Part shown: in pieces, positions 1 through 7,950 of the stretch
How positions within the stretch are numbered: position 1 is the stretch's first letter
Layout of the letters: each line of letters starts with the position of its first letter
DNA from: an uncultured Bacteroidales bacterium
GTDB taxonomy: Bacteria; Bacteroidota; Bacteroidia; Bacteroidales; Muribaculaceae
DNA length: 16,355 nucleotides
Assembly (NCBI GenBank): GCA_900552315.1
Contig: URZM01000033.1
Span: 1-16,355 of the forward strand
Direction of reading: 5' to 3'
Program-made: the position numbers and the translations under genes
Notes under the pieces: generated by a model
Seen by the model: the letters and a program-made list of their open reading frames with translations, nothing else
What the model was told of the DNA's origin: nothing
The model's database searches: none

Positions 1-506
1 TACGAGCCTGTGAAGTCATGCCCATTCTCCGTTTCATACTTGGAAGGGTCGGCGAACTCATCATAGAAAGCCGTGAGCGTCACCCTGTCCTCTCCTACCT
101 CCGAGACCTGCGCATAGCGCGTCGCGGACCCGTCCAGATAAAGGCTCCCGTCCGTCCGGTCGAAAACGTACGCATGTCTGCTGACGAGCCAGCGGTCTAT
201 GCCGGTGGATTCGTCAAGGCTGTACTCCATATAGTCCTCCTCGGTGAGCGAGAACATCATGCCATAGAACTGGCCGACCCAGCGACCCACCGGGTCGTCG
301 ATAACATTGCCTTCCGCGTCATAGCACACGAATGAGTCTGCCACCCATATGCCCGTCCCGCAAATCTCATGCAGCGGGGCAAAAGCCGTCCGGTCTACAT
401 TGGGGTCATCGGTCTTAGGCTCGTCATCGTCCGAGCAGGCGAGCATGGCTACGGCACAGAACAGGCTCACCATCCCAATCAAATACTTACTCATCAGCTT
501 TTTCAT
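1..506 (-). CDS. Surface lipoprotein of unknown function (3' end outside the window)
   Basis: The reading frame is open from the ATG at 506 to the left edge, giving 168 residues without a stop. The first 24 residues form a lipoprotein signal peptide: a Lys-Lys start, a hydrophobic stretch, and lipobox MLAC with the lipidated Cys at residue 24. The residues after it (SDDDEP) are the acidic type of export signal that places lipoproteins on the cell surface in Bacteroidota (family knowledge). The mature part is rich in aromatic and acidic residues and looks beta-rich; motifs such as GIWVADSF and GRWVGQFYG recall small lipocalin-like lipoproteins, but I do not recognise a family. A second ATG at 511 is followed at once by a stop, so 506 is the start. 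The gene stands alone behind a 225-base gap. Lipoprotein status is secure; function is unknown. Confidence 0.8.
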   Translation of the reverse strand, partial: MKKLMSKYLIGMVSLFCAVAMLACSDDDEPKTDDPNVDRTAFAPLHEICGTGIWVADSFVCYDAEGNVIDDPVGRWVGQFYGMMFSLTEEDYMEYSLDESTGIDRWLVSRHAYVFDRTDGSLYLDGSATRYAQVSEVGEDRVTLTAFYDEFADPSKYETENGHDFTGS

Positions 507-731
507 TTCATGTAGGTTTGATGTTTACAATCATCCGCAAATCCTGAATTTACAGACTATTTCCATTCGCGAAATTAATTTTAAAAAACGTAAAAACAAA
601 ACGATTTCATAACCAAGGCATATAAACCCCGGTAACAGATTAATAATCAAGAATGTACACAAATCCGCAAGTAAAGGGCAGCGAGCAACCGAGTCCTCGC
701 AACAATGTTCGAGATGGGGAGGAGGGAATTA
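507..731. other. AT-rich intergenic gap before the lipoprotein gene
   Basis: This gap lies between the stop of the DUF2723 gene and the start of the lipoprotein gene. The part from about 535 to 660 is strikingly AT-rich compared with the GC-rich genes. It should hold the lipoprotein promoter, but I find no exact TAnnTTTG box on the minus strand; the nearest candidate, at 604-597, has one mismatch and no matching -33 box. A weak 5-bp hairpin (681-685 with 696-700) has no U-tract, so no terminator for the DUF2723 gene is evident. No credible gene is seen. Confidence 0.5.
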
Positions 732-3700
732 TCAGTGGAAGAGGGGGAGGGTGTCGGGGGCCGGCAGGGGGTGCAGTACGTACAGGAGGTGCTCCAGGCG
801 GTAGGTGACGAAGGGGCGGTAGCTCTCGCGCAGGGAGTTGCGGTAGCGGTCTATGGCGCGCAGTTCCTCCAGGCGGTTCTCGCGCAGAGCCTCTCCGCGC
901 CCACGCAGGTCAGGACGGTCCAGGGTGGCGGCTATGGCCAGGTAGGTGTCGGCCGCCATGAGTCCCTCGTCGGCATAGCGGGGCACACGGTGCAGACCGA
1001 ATACCTCCGGCTCCAGCGGTATGGCCTCGTAAGGTACCATGGTGGCGGGAATCTTGCGCTCGATTTTCTCCAGCAGCGTCAGGGCCATGAGCGCCTCGGC
1101 GCGGCTGCCGCTTTCGGAAAGTACCTTGGCGGACTCAATGAGCGATGAGCGGAAGAGTGCCAGGTTGTGGGCCGCCACTGGGTCGAAATAAGGTTCCTTC
1201 CCCCCTTCCAGCACGCCGGGACGGGTGCCGAAACGCCAGGCGGTGAGCGCCAGGCGTGCCGTCTCGCGCGCGTTGAGCCCGGGGTTCGCAGGATTGAGGC
1301 GCTGCAAGGTGCCTATGCGCTCCAGATAAGGCTTGAGCTGGCCGCCGAACATATCCTCGCCCAATGGACGCGTCCAGTACAGGGGACGCGGGTCAGGGCT
1401 CTCGGCGTTGGTGGCCATGATGTCCAGGGTCAGCAGCTCCCCGGCGTCGAGCAGGGTGAAGCGTCGGCCGGAGGCTCCGCGTCCCAGGTCAATGCGCACG
1501 GTGTCCCCCTCCATCACGAAATATACCCTGGGGGTCTCGAGCAGGGGGTAGGACTGAGAGGGGTCGGCCATATAGTCGCGTATGCCCTGCGAGTATAGGC
1601 GCCGCAGGGCCTCGGTGGCCGGGGTCCAGGTGGTGTCGGAGCCCATCTTCACGAACCCGAGCATGTCCGAAGCCAACAGCCCCCGGGGTGCTGTCACGGC
1701 CAGCGGACGCGACTCGCGCATAGGCATGAGCCACTGCCCCGGATACCAGGACAGGCTCATGTAAGGGGCAGAAATCACCCTCACGTCCGGGCGCAGCCCC
1801 TCAGCCTCGGTTGCGAACCAGAGAGGGAATATATTGTTGTCCTGCGAGGAGAATATGACGGCCTGGTCCCCTACGGAGCTTATCATATTGTAAGCCATGT
1901 CACGGGTTACGGTGCGTCCCGAGCGGTCATGGTCGTCCCATGTCTGGGAGAGCATCTGCACGGGGACACACAAGGCCAACCCTGCGCTCAGGTAGGTCTG
2001 AAGGCGCGGGTGACGGGGCAGGCATATGCGCACCAGCGACCACACACACAGGGTGCCCAGCCCTATCCAGATGCAGAAGGCGTACCAGGAGCCGAGGAAG
2101 GAGTAGTCACGGTCACGCGCCTGGACGGGTCCCTGGTTCAGGTACACCACAATGGCCATGCCGGTGAGGATGAAGAGCACGGCTATGAGCAAGGCCTGCC
2201 TGCGTCCGCGCTTGCCCCGGCACAGCTGCCAGACGAGCCCCATGAGGCCGAGTATCAAGGGGAGCGCGAAATATACGTTGCGCCCCTTGTTGCCCTTTCC
2301 TACATTCGCCGGGGCCTCGGCGGCCACGTCCAGCATGAGGCAGTCCAACGCGTCAATGCCTGTGATGAAATTGCCCGCATCGGGTTCTCCGTGGCCCGTG
2401 TAGTCGTTCTGCCTGCCCACAAAATTCCACATGAAATAGCGCCAGTACATGTAGGCGCACTGGTACACAGCGAAATACTGGAAATTCTGAAGGTATGTCG
2501 GCCTCACCTGGTGCCTCTGCACCGGGGAGCGTCCGGAGGGAATCTCCACGGGATCGCCGTCCTCGTCCACGGCCAGCGTGAGATGTCCGGGAGCCGTCAT
2601 GGTGCACTCGTCGGTGTCCAGCCAGTTGAAATATCCCGTCACGTCGCCCTCGGAGTGGCTGTGCATGCGCGGGAACCACATGTGCAGCTCCGGGGGGTAA
2701 CGTTTCTCGAAAGTATGTGAGGAGACCTGGTACCAGTCGCCGCCACGCGCCTGGAGGGCTGCGTTGCGCATCGAGTCCTCGCGGGTGCCGAAATAGCCGG
2801 ACACGGCGTGGGGCATGCCCGGCACACCGCGCACATAGCGTGGCACGCAGGCCGACACGGCGTAACGGGAATAGGACGTGTCGCCGTCCTCCACCGTGCG
2901 CAGCCGCATGGGCTGCGCCGTGAAGGGAGCGCCGTACACCAACGGGGCGCTTCCGTACTGGTCGCGGGCGAAATATGAGGAGAACGAGAATATGTCAGCC
3001 GGATGGCCTGAGTCCAGGGGTGGATTGGCCGAGGCGCGTATTATCAGCAGCGCGTAGCACGAGAATCCCAAGAGCATCATGAACAGGGACCACACACCTA
3101 CGCGCAGCAGCCTCAACAGCCTTCTCCTGCGCCAGCAGGCCCCGTTGAGCCATACGCCCACCCCCACCAAGCACGCGCTTACCAGAGTCCAGCTTATGAG
3201 CAACCCTGAGTTGAATGGCATCCCAAGGGAGTTCACACACAGCAGCTCCACACGTTTGGCCAACGCCATGAAGCCGGGTATGACACCGTACAGGGCCAGG
3301 GCTATTGCTCCCAGTCCCGCCAGGAGCGCCACGGCTATGCGCCATCGCGGCAGCTCCTCCCTCATGCCGTAGGCCACCACCAGCAGCAACGCCGGCAGAC
3401 ACAGCAGGTTAAGCTCATGCACCCCTATTGTGAGGCCGGTGAGATATGCCAACAGGATAAGATAACGGTCCGAACGAGGCTCTCGCCTGTGCTCATACCA
3501 CACCAGAGAGAGCCAGAAGAGCAAGGCCGTGCACAGCGAGGAGAACGCGTACACCTCCGCTTCCACTGCCGAGAACCAGAAGCTGTCGCTCCAACAGAAA
3601 GCCAACGCCCCTGTAAGGGAGGCTCCCAGGCACAACAGCGAGGAGGCCCGCGTCACGGGCCGGAGCAGACGGCGTGCGAAGAACTCTATGGTCAGGAACA

Positions 3701-3974
3701 GGAGCATGACAGTGAGGGAGGCGCACACTGCGCTCATCACGTTCACCGCCAAGGCCCTGTACTCGGGACCCGGTGCGAAATTCACGAAAAAACGTGCGGC
3801 GAGCATCCACATCGGATTGCCGGGCGGATGTCCGGGCTGAAGCCCCGTGGCCACCGAAATATATTCGGGGCAGTCCCAGTAGGAGGCGGTAGGCTCCAGG
3901 GTGAGCAGATACGTGAGCAGAGCCACGCACAGCACACCCCAGGCGGCAAGCCTGCGGGCAGCACGGTAATTCAT
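732..3974 (-). CDS. DUF2723 (GT-C fold, TMEM260-like) polytopic membrane protein, putative protein O-glycosyltransferase
   Basis: From the ATG at 3974 this is a 1080-residue membrane protein of the DUF2723 family, related to eukaryotic TMEM260, a protein O-mannosyltransferase. What shows this: a first membrane helix (residues 9-26) followed by YWDCPEYI (32-39) and GHPPGNP (48-54), the family hallmark, with the acidic Asp34 and Glu37 placed as in GT-C enzymes; FWFSAVEAEVYAF (132-144); VHELNL (185-190); further helices to about residue 315; a long extracytoplasmic loop (about 316-565); four more helices (566-675) including NQGPVQARDRDY (613-624); and a soluble C-terminal half with DNNIFPLWF (712-720). 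ATG 4001 is also in frame, but it lies only 9 bases after the promoter -7 box, so the downstream ATG gives a more normal leader. Family is secure; donor, acceptor and activity are inferred. It has its own promoter and may glycosylate exported proteins. Confidence 0.87.
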   Translation of the reverse strand: MNYRAARRLAAWGVLCVALLTYLLTLEPTASYWDCPEYISVATGLQPGHPPGNPMWMLAARFFVNFAPGPEYRALAVNVMSAVCASLTVMLLFLTIEFFARRLLRPVTRASSLLCLGASLTGALAFCWSDSFWFSAVEAEVYAFSSLCTALLFWLSLVWYEHRREPRSDRYLILLAYLTGLTIGVHELNLLCLPALLLVVAYGMREELPRWRIAVALLAGLGAIALALYGVIPGFMALAKRVELLCVNSLGMPFNSGLLISWTLVSACLVGVGVWLNGACWRRRRLLRLLRVGVWSLFMMLLGFSCYALLIIRASANPPLDSGHPADIFSFSSYFARDQYGSAPLVYGAPFTAQPMRLRTVEDGDTSYSRYAVSACVPRYVRGVPGMPHAVSGYFGTREDSMRNAALQARGGDWYQVSSHTFEKRYPPELHMWFPRMHSHSEGDVTGYFNWLDTDECTMTAPGHLTLAVDEDGDPVEIPSGRSPVQRHQVRPTYLQNFQYFAVYQCAYMYWRYFMWNFVGRQNDYTGHGEPDAGNFITGIDALDCLMLDVAAEAPANVGKGNKGRNVYFALPLILGLMGLVWQLCRGKRGRRQALLIAVLFILTGMAIVVYLNQGPVQARDRDYSFLGSWYAFCIWIGLGTLCVWSLVRICLPRHPRLQTYLSAGLALCVPVQMLSQTWDDHDRSGRTVTRDMAYNMISSVGDQAVIFSSQDNNIFPLWFATEAEGLRPDVRVISAPYMSLSWYPGQWLMPMRESRPLAVTAPRGLLASDMLGFVKMGSDTTWTPATEALRRLYSQGIRDYMADPSQSYPLLETPRVYFVMEGDTVRIDLGRGASGRRFTLLDAGELLTLDIMATNAESPDPRPLYWTRPLGEDMFGGQLKPYLERIGTLQRLNPANPGLNARETARLALTAWRFGTRPGVLEGGKEPYFDPVAAHNLALFRSSLIESAKVLSESGSRAEALMALTLLEKIERKIPATMVPYEAIPLEPEVFGLHRVPRYADEGLMAADTYLAIAATLDRPDLRGRGEALRENRLEELRAIDRYRNSLRESYRPFVTYRLEHLLYVLHPLPAPDTLPLFH

Positions 3975-4009
3975 GTCATATAGCCAGGGGAGGTTCAGCA
4001 TCACGCCTG

Positions 4010-4017
4010 CAAAGTTA
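4010..4017 (-). promoter_or_regulatory. Promoter -7 box for the DUF2723 gene
   Basis: Read on the minus strand this is TAACTTTG, an exact match to the Bacteroidota -7 consensus TAnnTTTG. No clear TTTG lies at the expected -33 position (around 4037-4040), so it is a half-consensus promoter. Transcription would start near 4003-4005, giving a leader of about 30 bases to the ATG at 3974 but almost none to the ATG at 4001. It lies just downstream of the terminator of the preceding gene, which supports an independent transcription unit. Confidence 0.55.
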
Positions 4018-4051
4018 AGCAAAAATCACGACACGCCCGTCGCCTCATCAG

Positions 4052-4087
4052 AAAAAACGCCTCTTCCGGCAAGGACCGGAAGAGGCG
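4052..4087 (-). terminator. Rho-independent terminator of the secreted adhesin-like gene
   Basis: A perfect 12-bp GC-rich stem (4076-4087 with 4058-4069) encloses a six-base loop (4070-4075) and is followed on the minus strand by six T residues (4057-4052). It lies 21 bases after the stop of the gene ending at 4109 and is oriented for the minus strand. On the plus strand no U-tract follows, so it acts one way. It cleanly separates that gene from the DUF2723 gene. Confidence 0.93.
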
Positions 4088-4108
4088 GGATGGTTCTCAA
4101 CAGCGGGG

Positions 4109-7100
4109 TCAGCGTACCATGACCTTGTGCATGGTATCGCCTGTCTGAATCATGTACAGGCCCGGTGTGAGGGGCACGGTGAGGGATGTGCCGGAAGCTG
4201 TGCCGACGTACAGGAGGCGTCCCGCCGTGTCGGCGACGCGCACGGGGAGTCCAGCGTAACCGCTAACGGTGACGAAGCCACGCCCTGCGACGACGGACCC
4301 GTCGGCAGCCACGTCTTCCAGGCCGGAGGGGTCATAGACAGCCTCAACGGTGTTGGAGGCGGGCCAGGTTTTCTCGCCCACGGCCACAACCTGATAGAGA
4401 TGGCGCTCGCCTGCCTTCACGTCAGTGTCGAGGTAGCCGAGGGATGTGCTCTCCCCTATCTTCTGCCCGTCACGCATCACCTCGAAGCGTGTCAGGGGCA
4501 CCAGGTCGCCAGCGTCGGCATAACGGATGTCGTCCACCAGCACGCCGAACATGTCGCGGCTCTTGTAGTGGATGGCGAAATATTTGGCGTCGGCGGGAAG
4601 CTGGGCCTCCACCTTCTGCCAGCCATGCTTGTCCTTGACTATCTCGGCCAGCTGCACTCCGAAATCGGAAGGCTCGCGACCGGTGGAGGAGGCCATCAGG
4701 CGAAGGGTCTCGGGATAACGCTCGTTGATGATGTTGAGCCATAAGGATACGAACTGGCCACCCACGGTGAGGGGAGACACAAACCAGTCGTCGGCAGCTG
4801 CCGGAGTCTGGCCGTCGGCCTTCATCTCGGGGCAGGTCGCCATCAGGTACTTGTCGCCGGTATGGGTCTCAAGGCCGTCGCTCGTCTGCATCTCGGAGGG
4901 CACGGCCACCATGAACGCCTTGGGGGTCTGCTCGTTGGGCATGGCGTTGTTGCTGAACTTGTAGACTGTCTGCTTGTCCAGGTCGATGTTGGCGAAATTG
5001 GCGATGTCCTCGCCGTAAGCCCAACCCTCCTCATGCTCGAAAGACTCGGTGAGGAAGCGGGCGCGCATAGGCTCGGACCAGGTCAGGGCCACGCCGCCCT
5101 CGGCGGAAGAGGCCTTGAGGTCGAGAACCACGGGCACCTCGGCGGGGCGCACCGTCAGTTCCGACACCCGCGAGTTGTTGTCCGCCACATCGTCATCGCC
5201 TGTCAGAGTCACTTTCACCGCCGCCGGCTTGCCGTACATGTCGGCGCCGGGGGTGAACTCCCAGGTCAACGTAGAGCGCTGGCCGCTGGCGAGCTTCTCG
5301 CCCTCCACATCCTGCGAAGCCACCACGACGCCCTCGCTCAGCAGCTCGAAACGCGCCTTGGGCACCGTCTCGTTCATGCCTACGTTATAGATTTCGGCAC
5401 ACACGCTGCCGGTATTGCCCACGGCCACGCCCTGGTCGCCGCTCATGCCGGTGACTGCCAGGTCATTGTCCGCAGAATGAGCCACGCCGTAGTAGTCCAC
5501 GGCACCGACATAGTCCACGTCGGGCAAGTTGAAGTCGAAATAGAAGCGCACCCACTCGCAATCCTGGTATTTCTCGGGGAGGGGGATGGCATAGTCCACC
5601 CAGCCGTTCTCTCCACCAGTGGACATGTCGAAGCTCTGGAGCAGCTCCGGCTCCGAGGCGTTGTCATAGTTCATCACATAGAGGTTCATGGTGGAGGTGT
5701 AGCCTGCGTAGCGCATCACTCCCAACGTCACGGAGGCGTTGTGCACCCCTTTGGTCGAGATTTTGGGTGAGGAGGCACGCGCCCAGGTGGGGTCTTCGTC
5801 CGAGGGGTTGTAGGCCATCATGGCCGAGCCGTTGGAGTCAGGCACCCAGCCCGAAGGGTCGGAGATCATGACACGTCCGCGCCAGTCGCCGGGGCGCTCG
5901 TTGAGCACCGGAGCGTAAGTCAGCGCCTGCCCCTCGAACTCCTCGCGCATGGGGAGCTTGTAGGGGGCGCCCAGCACCTCGGTCACGCGCACAGGGTCTT
6001 CGTCTATCCAGCTCACGGTGTCGTCGCTCATGCCGGCTGCGTTTGAGGGAATGATATAGATGGAGGTGTTCTTCTGGGGCGCTCCCTCGGGCACACGGTA
6101 AGTGTAGGAGAGAGCCTGGCCCAGGTCCTCGATAAGGGAGAAGGTGTTCGAGGCGCTGTCATAGGAGTATGCGCCGTATGTCACTTTCTGAGGGTCGAAA
6201 TAGCCGTCGTTCTTGGCCGAGGTGGGCGGGGTCCAGGTCATGGAGATGGACATGTTGTCGCGACTGGCCACTCCCTGGAGGTCATGCACGCGGTTGGGGG
6301 TGAACACACCGGTGTACACCTCCTTTGTCTGGGCCGTTCCCTCAACCTCGGTGTCCACGCGCAGCGATATGGCGTTCACGCCCTGCACGGTGGCCACCTC
6401 CACGCTCTGCTCCGAGCCTGGCGTGCCGGTCACGGTCTTTGTCTCGGCGGGGGTGGTGATGACAGCCTTGAGCTGCGTGGAGGCGGGCAGGTCCTTGCCG
6501 TTGAGCGTCTTGAGAGGCATAGTGAAGGCCACGGTTGCCTTCAGGTCACCCTTCTCGGCGGGGGTCAGCGTGAAATCGGGTTGAGAGACTGCCTCGGCGC
6601 TCCCGGAGGTCTCCTGCACCTTTATGTCGTAAAGCCCTATGGGCCAGGATTCGTGGATGGTTTTCTTGCCGGTGTAGGAGTCGGGGTCGTCCACCTCTAC
6701 GTTTTTCTCGGTGATGCAGCGTATGGCCACATAGTTGACGCCAGTGGCGGGAACGCCGAACTGCGTCACGAAGGGACCCTCATGGTTGTCGGTGCGCCCG
6801 GTGGTGGAATGGTAGTCGATGCGCGAGCCATATTTGCGCATACCCTCCACACTGTTCTTCGGGCCCACATACACCTCGAAGCTGCCGGAGAACACCTCGC
6901 CACGCATGGTGGCGGCAAGCGTGAAGGAAAGTTCGTAGGTCTTGGACGAGTCGAAATTGATAGCCGGGAATATCAACCAGTCATCGCAGTCCTGCTTGCT
7001 GTTGTTCGGGCTGACAAAGCCGGCGTAGTTCTTGTTGTAGCCCCACTTCTTGCCGTCGCCGTCAGCGTCCACTACGTTGAACAGGCGCAGGTCTTCCTCC

Positions 7101-7342
7101 GAAGGCACAAGCTCGAGGGGCAGGTTTACCGAAAAGTCCACAAGAGCGGGACCAGGCGAGATAGATGAGCGTACCTGCATGTCCGCCTCCTGACGGAGGG
7201 CTTGACGGTCCCAGGAGACAGGGACAGGCTCCAACGCACGCGGCACGTCCGGATCTCCGGACCGCAGATAAGCCATACGGGCCTCCACGGATACCGGGAC
7301 AAGCATGGCCAGCGCGGCTGCGGTAATCATAATTTTCTTCAT
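4109..7342 (-). CDS. Secreted multidomain adhesin-like protein with choice-of-anchor J jelly-rolls, FN3/CARDB-like domains and a T9SS-type C-terminal tail
   Basis: The 1077-residue product begins with a signal peptide (MKKIMITAAALAMLVPVSVEA, cut after residue 21). It then shows a jelly-roll-like domain (about 70-245, with DDWLIFPAINF), an Ig/FN3-like segment (about 345-445), a second jelly-roll (about 460-622), a CARDB-like domain (about 625-735, ending in the typical DDDVADNNS) and a third jelly-roll (about 764-942, with DDWFVSPLTV and VDDIRYADAG) that interrupts an FN3 domain. The end (about 1012-1077) matches type IX secretion sorting domains: GFVTVSGY, VRVADTAGRLLY, a PGLYMIQTGD turn and a basic KVMVR terminus. 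Such proteins are carried across the outer membrane and anchored or released. The ligand is unknown. It lies 68 bases after the coiled-coil gene with no terminator between, so readthrough from that unit is likely. The domain calls are by motif; boundaries are approximate. Confidence 0.85.
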   Translation of the reverse strand: MKKIMITAAALAMLVPVSVEARMAYLRSGDPDVPRALEPVPVSWDRQALRQEADMQVRSSISPGPALVDFSVNLPLELVPSEEDLRLFNVVDADGDGKKWGYNKNYAGFVSPNNSKQDCDDWLIFPAINFDSSKTYELSFTLAATMRGEVFSGSFEVYVGPKNSVEGMRKYGSRIDYHSTTGRTDNHEGPFVTQFGVPATGVNYVAIRCITEKNVEVDDPDSYTGKKTIHESWPIGLYDIKVQETSGSAEAVSQPDFTLTPAEKGDLKATVAFTMPLKTLNGKDLPASTQLKAVITTPAETKTVTGTPGSEQSVEVATVQGVNAISLRVDTEVEGTAQTKEVYTGVFTPNRVHDLQGVASRDNMSISMTWTPPTSAKNDGYFDPQKVTYGAYSYDSASNTFSLIEDLGQALSYTYRVPEGAPQKNTSIYIIPSNAAGMSDDTVSWIDEDPVRVTEVLGAPYKLPMREEFEGQALTYAPVLNERPGDWRGRVMISDPSGWVPDSNGSAMMAYNPSDEDPTWARASSPKISTKGVHNASVTLGVMRYAGYTSTMNLYVMNYDNASEPELLQSFDMSTGGENGWVDYAIPLPEKYQDCEWVRFYFDFNLPDVDYVGAVDYYGVAHSADNDLAVTGMSGDQGVAVGNTGSVCAEIYNVGMNETVPKARFELLSEGVVVASQDVEGEKLASGQRSTLTWEFTPGADMYGKPAAVKVTLTGDDDVADNNSRVSELTVRPAEVPVVLDLKASSAEGGVALTWSEPMRARFLTESFEHEEGWAYGEDIANFANIDLDKQTVYKFSNNAMPNEQTPKAFMVAVPSEMQTSDGLETHTGDKYLMATCPEMKADGQTPAAADDWFVSPLTVGGQFVSLWLNIINERYPETLRLMASSTGREPSDFGVQLAEIVKDKHGWQKVEAQLPADAKYFAIHYKSRDMFGVLVDDIRYADAGDLVPLTRFEVMRDGQKIGESTSLGYLDTDVKAGERHLYQVVAVGEKTWPASNTVEAVYDPSGLEDVAADGSVVAGRGFVTVSGYAGLPVRVADTAGRLLYVGTASGTSLTVPLTPGLYMIQTGDTMHKVMVR

Positions 7343-7410
7343 AACGACAAAATTTAATTAGTTGAAATACAAGTTGTCTAAATCGTATATATCAGGTCCG
7401 GGACAACGGG

Positions 7411-7950
7411 CTACAGCTCCAGGGGGAGATACCAGTCCCCTTCGCTGCCGTCAGTCCTTCCGGGCGGCGCAGGATGTGTTTTCTCCGGGTCCATACGCCG
7501 GTTTTTCCCTCGTCGGTTCACGGGTTCTGTATTCAAAGGAGTGATTTCGGCAAGCGCGGCCTCCTCCTGGCGTTTCAGCTCCCTGCGCAGCTCCTGCGTC
7601 TCGGCCTTGTAGCGGGCTATCCGGTTCTCGTATCGCTCCTTCATGGACTGCACCTTGCCGAACATCGCCTGCACCTCGTCTATCTCCCTTTGCAGTGACT
7701 CATGGTCCTCGGTCAGTTTCCTGAGCTTCAGGGACAGCTCGGTGTTCGACGCCTGCAAGGCGCTGCGCTCACCTTTCAGGCCACGCAACCGCTCCTCCAG
7801 CTCCAGGCGCCCGGCATCGGCCGCGCCGACACTCGCCTGCGCCTCCTCCAAGGCCGAGACAAGGGTCTGCATCATCTGCGCCGCACGGCGAGGGTGGCGG
7901 AATATCCACCCGGCTCCGGGAACCTCGAATATGTCCTGCCGCTCACTCAT
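7411..7950 (-). CDS. Small soluble coiled-coil protein coupled to the receiver/PEP-synthase-like gene
   Basis: From the ATG at 7950 this encodes 179 residues; an in-frame ATG at 7956 would add two. There is no signal peptide or membrane segment. A short N-terminal piece with WIFRHPRRAAQ leads into a long charged helix with heptad-like spacing of Leu, Met and Val (about residues 24-134), predicted coiled coil, and then a Pro-, Arg- and Gly-rich, probably disordered tail ending in DWYLPLEL. Either start overlaps the 3' end of the upstream gene (ATGAGTGA from 7950, stop at 7945-7943), so translation is almost certainly coupled and the two products probably work together, perhaps as a scaffold or dimerising partner. 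I recognise no family; the function is inferred only from context. Confidence 0.8.
   Translation of the reverse strand: MSERQDIFEVPGAGWIFRHPRRAAQMMQTLVSALEEAQASVGAADAGRLELEERLRGLKGERSALQASNTELSLKLRKLTEDHESLQREIDEVQAMFGKVQSMKERYENRIARYKAETQELRRELKRQEEAALAEITPLNTEPVNRRGKNRRMDPEKTHPAPPGRTDGSEGDWYLPLEL

Noticed and set aside
681..700. Possible terminator hairpin after the DUF2723 gene
   Set aside because: Only five base pairs with a ten-base loop and no T-run after it on the minus strand.
690..725. Short resemblance to 5S rRNA (minus strand reads CCCATCTCGAACATTG)
   Set aside because: Only about 16 bases agree with the 5S core; the flanking helices and the expected length of about 110 bases are missing, and no other rRNA is near.
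7343..7356. Possible promoter box just before the secreted adhesin-like gene (TAAATTTTG on the minus strand)
   Set aside because: The spacer has three bases instead of two, it has no -33 partner, and it would place the transcription start on the start codon.
7373..7407. Inverted repeat GTTGTC / GACAAC between the coiled-coil and adhesin-like genes
   Set aside because: Six pairs around a loop of more than 20 bases with no U-tract; too weak to call a terminator or operator.
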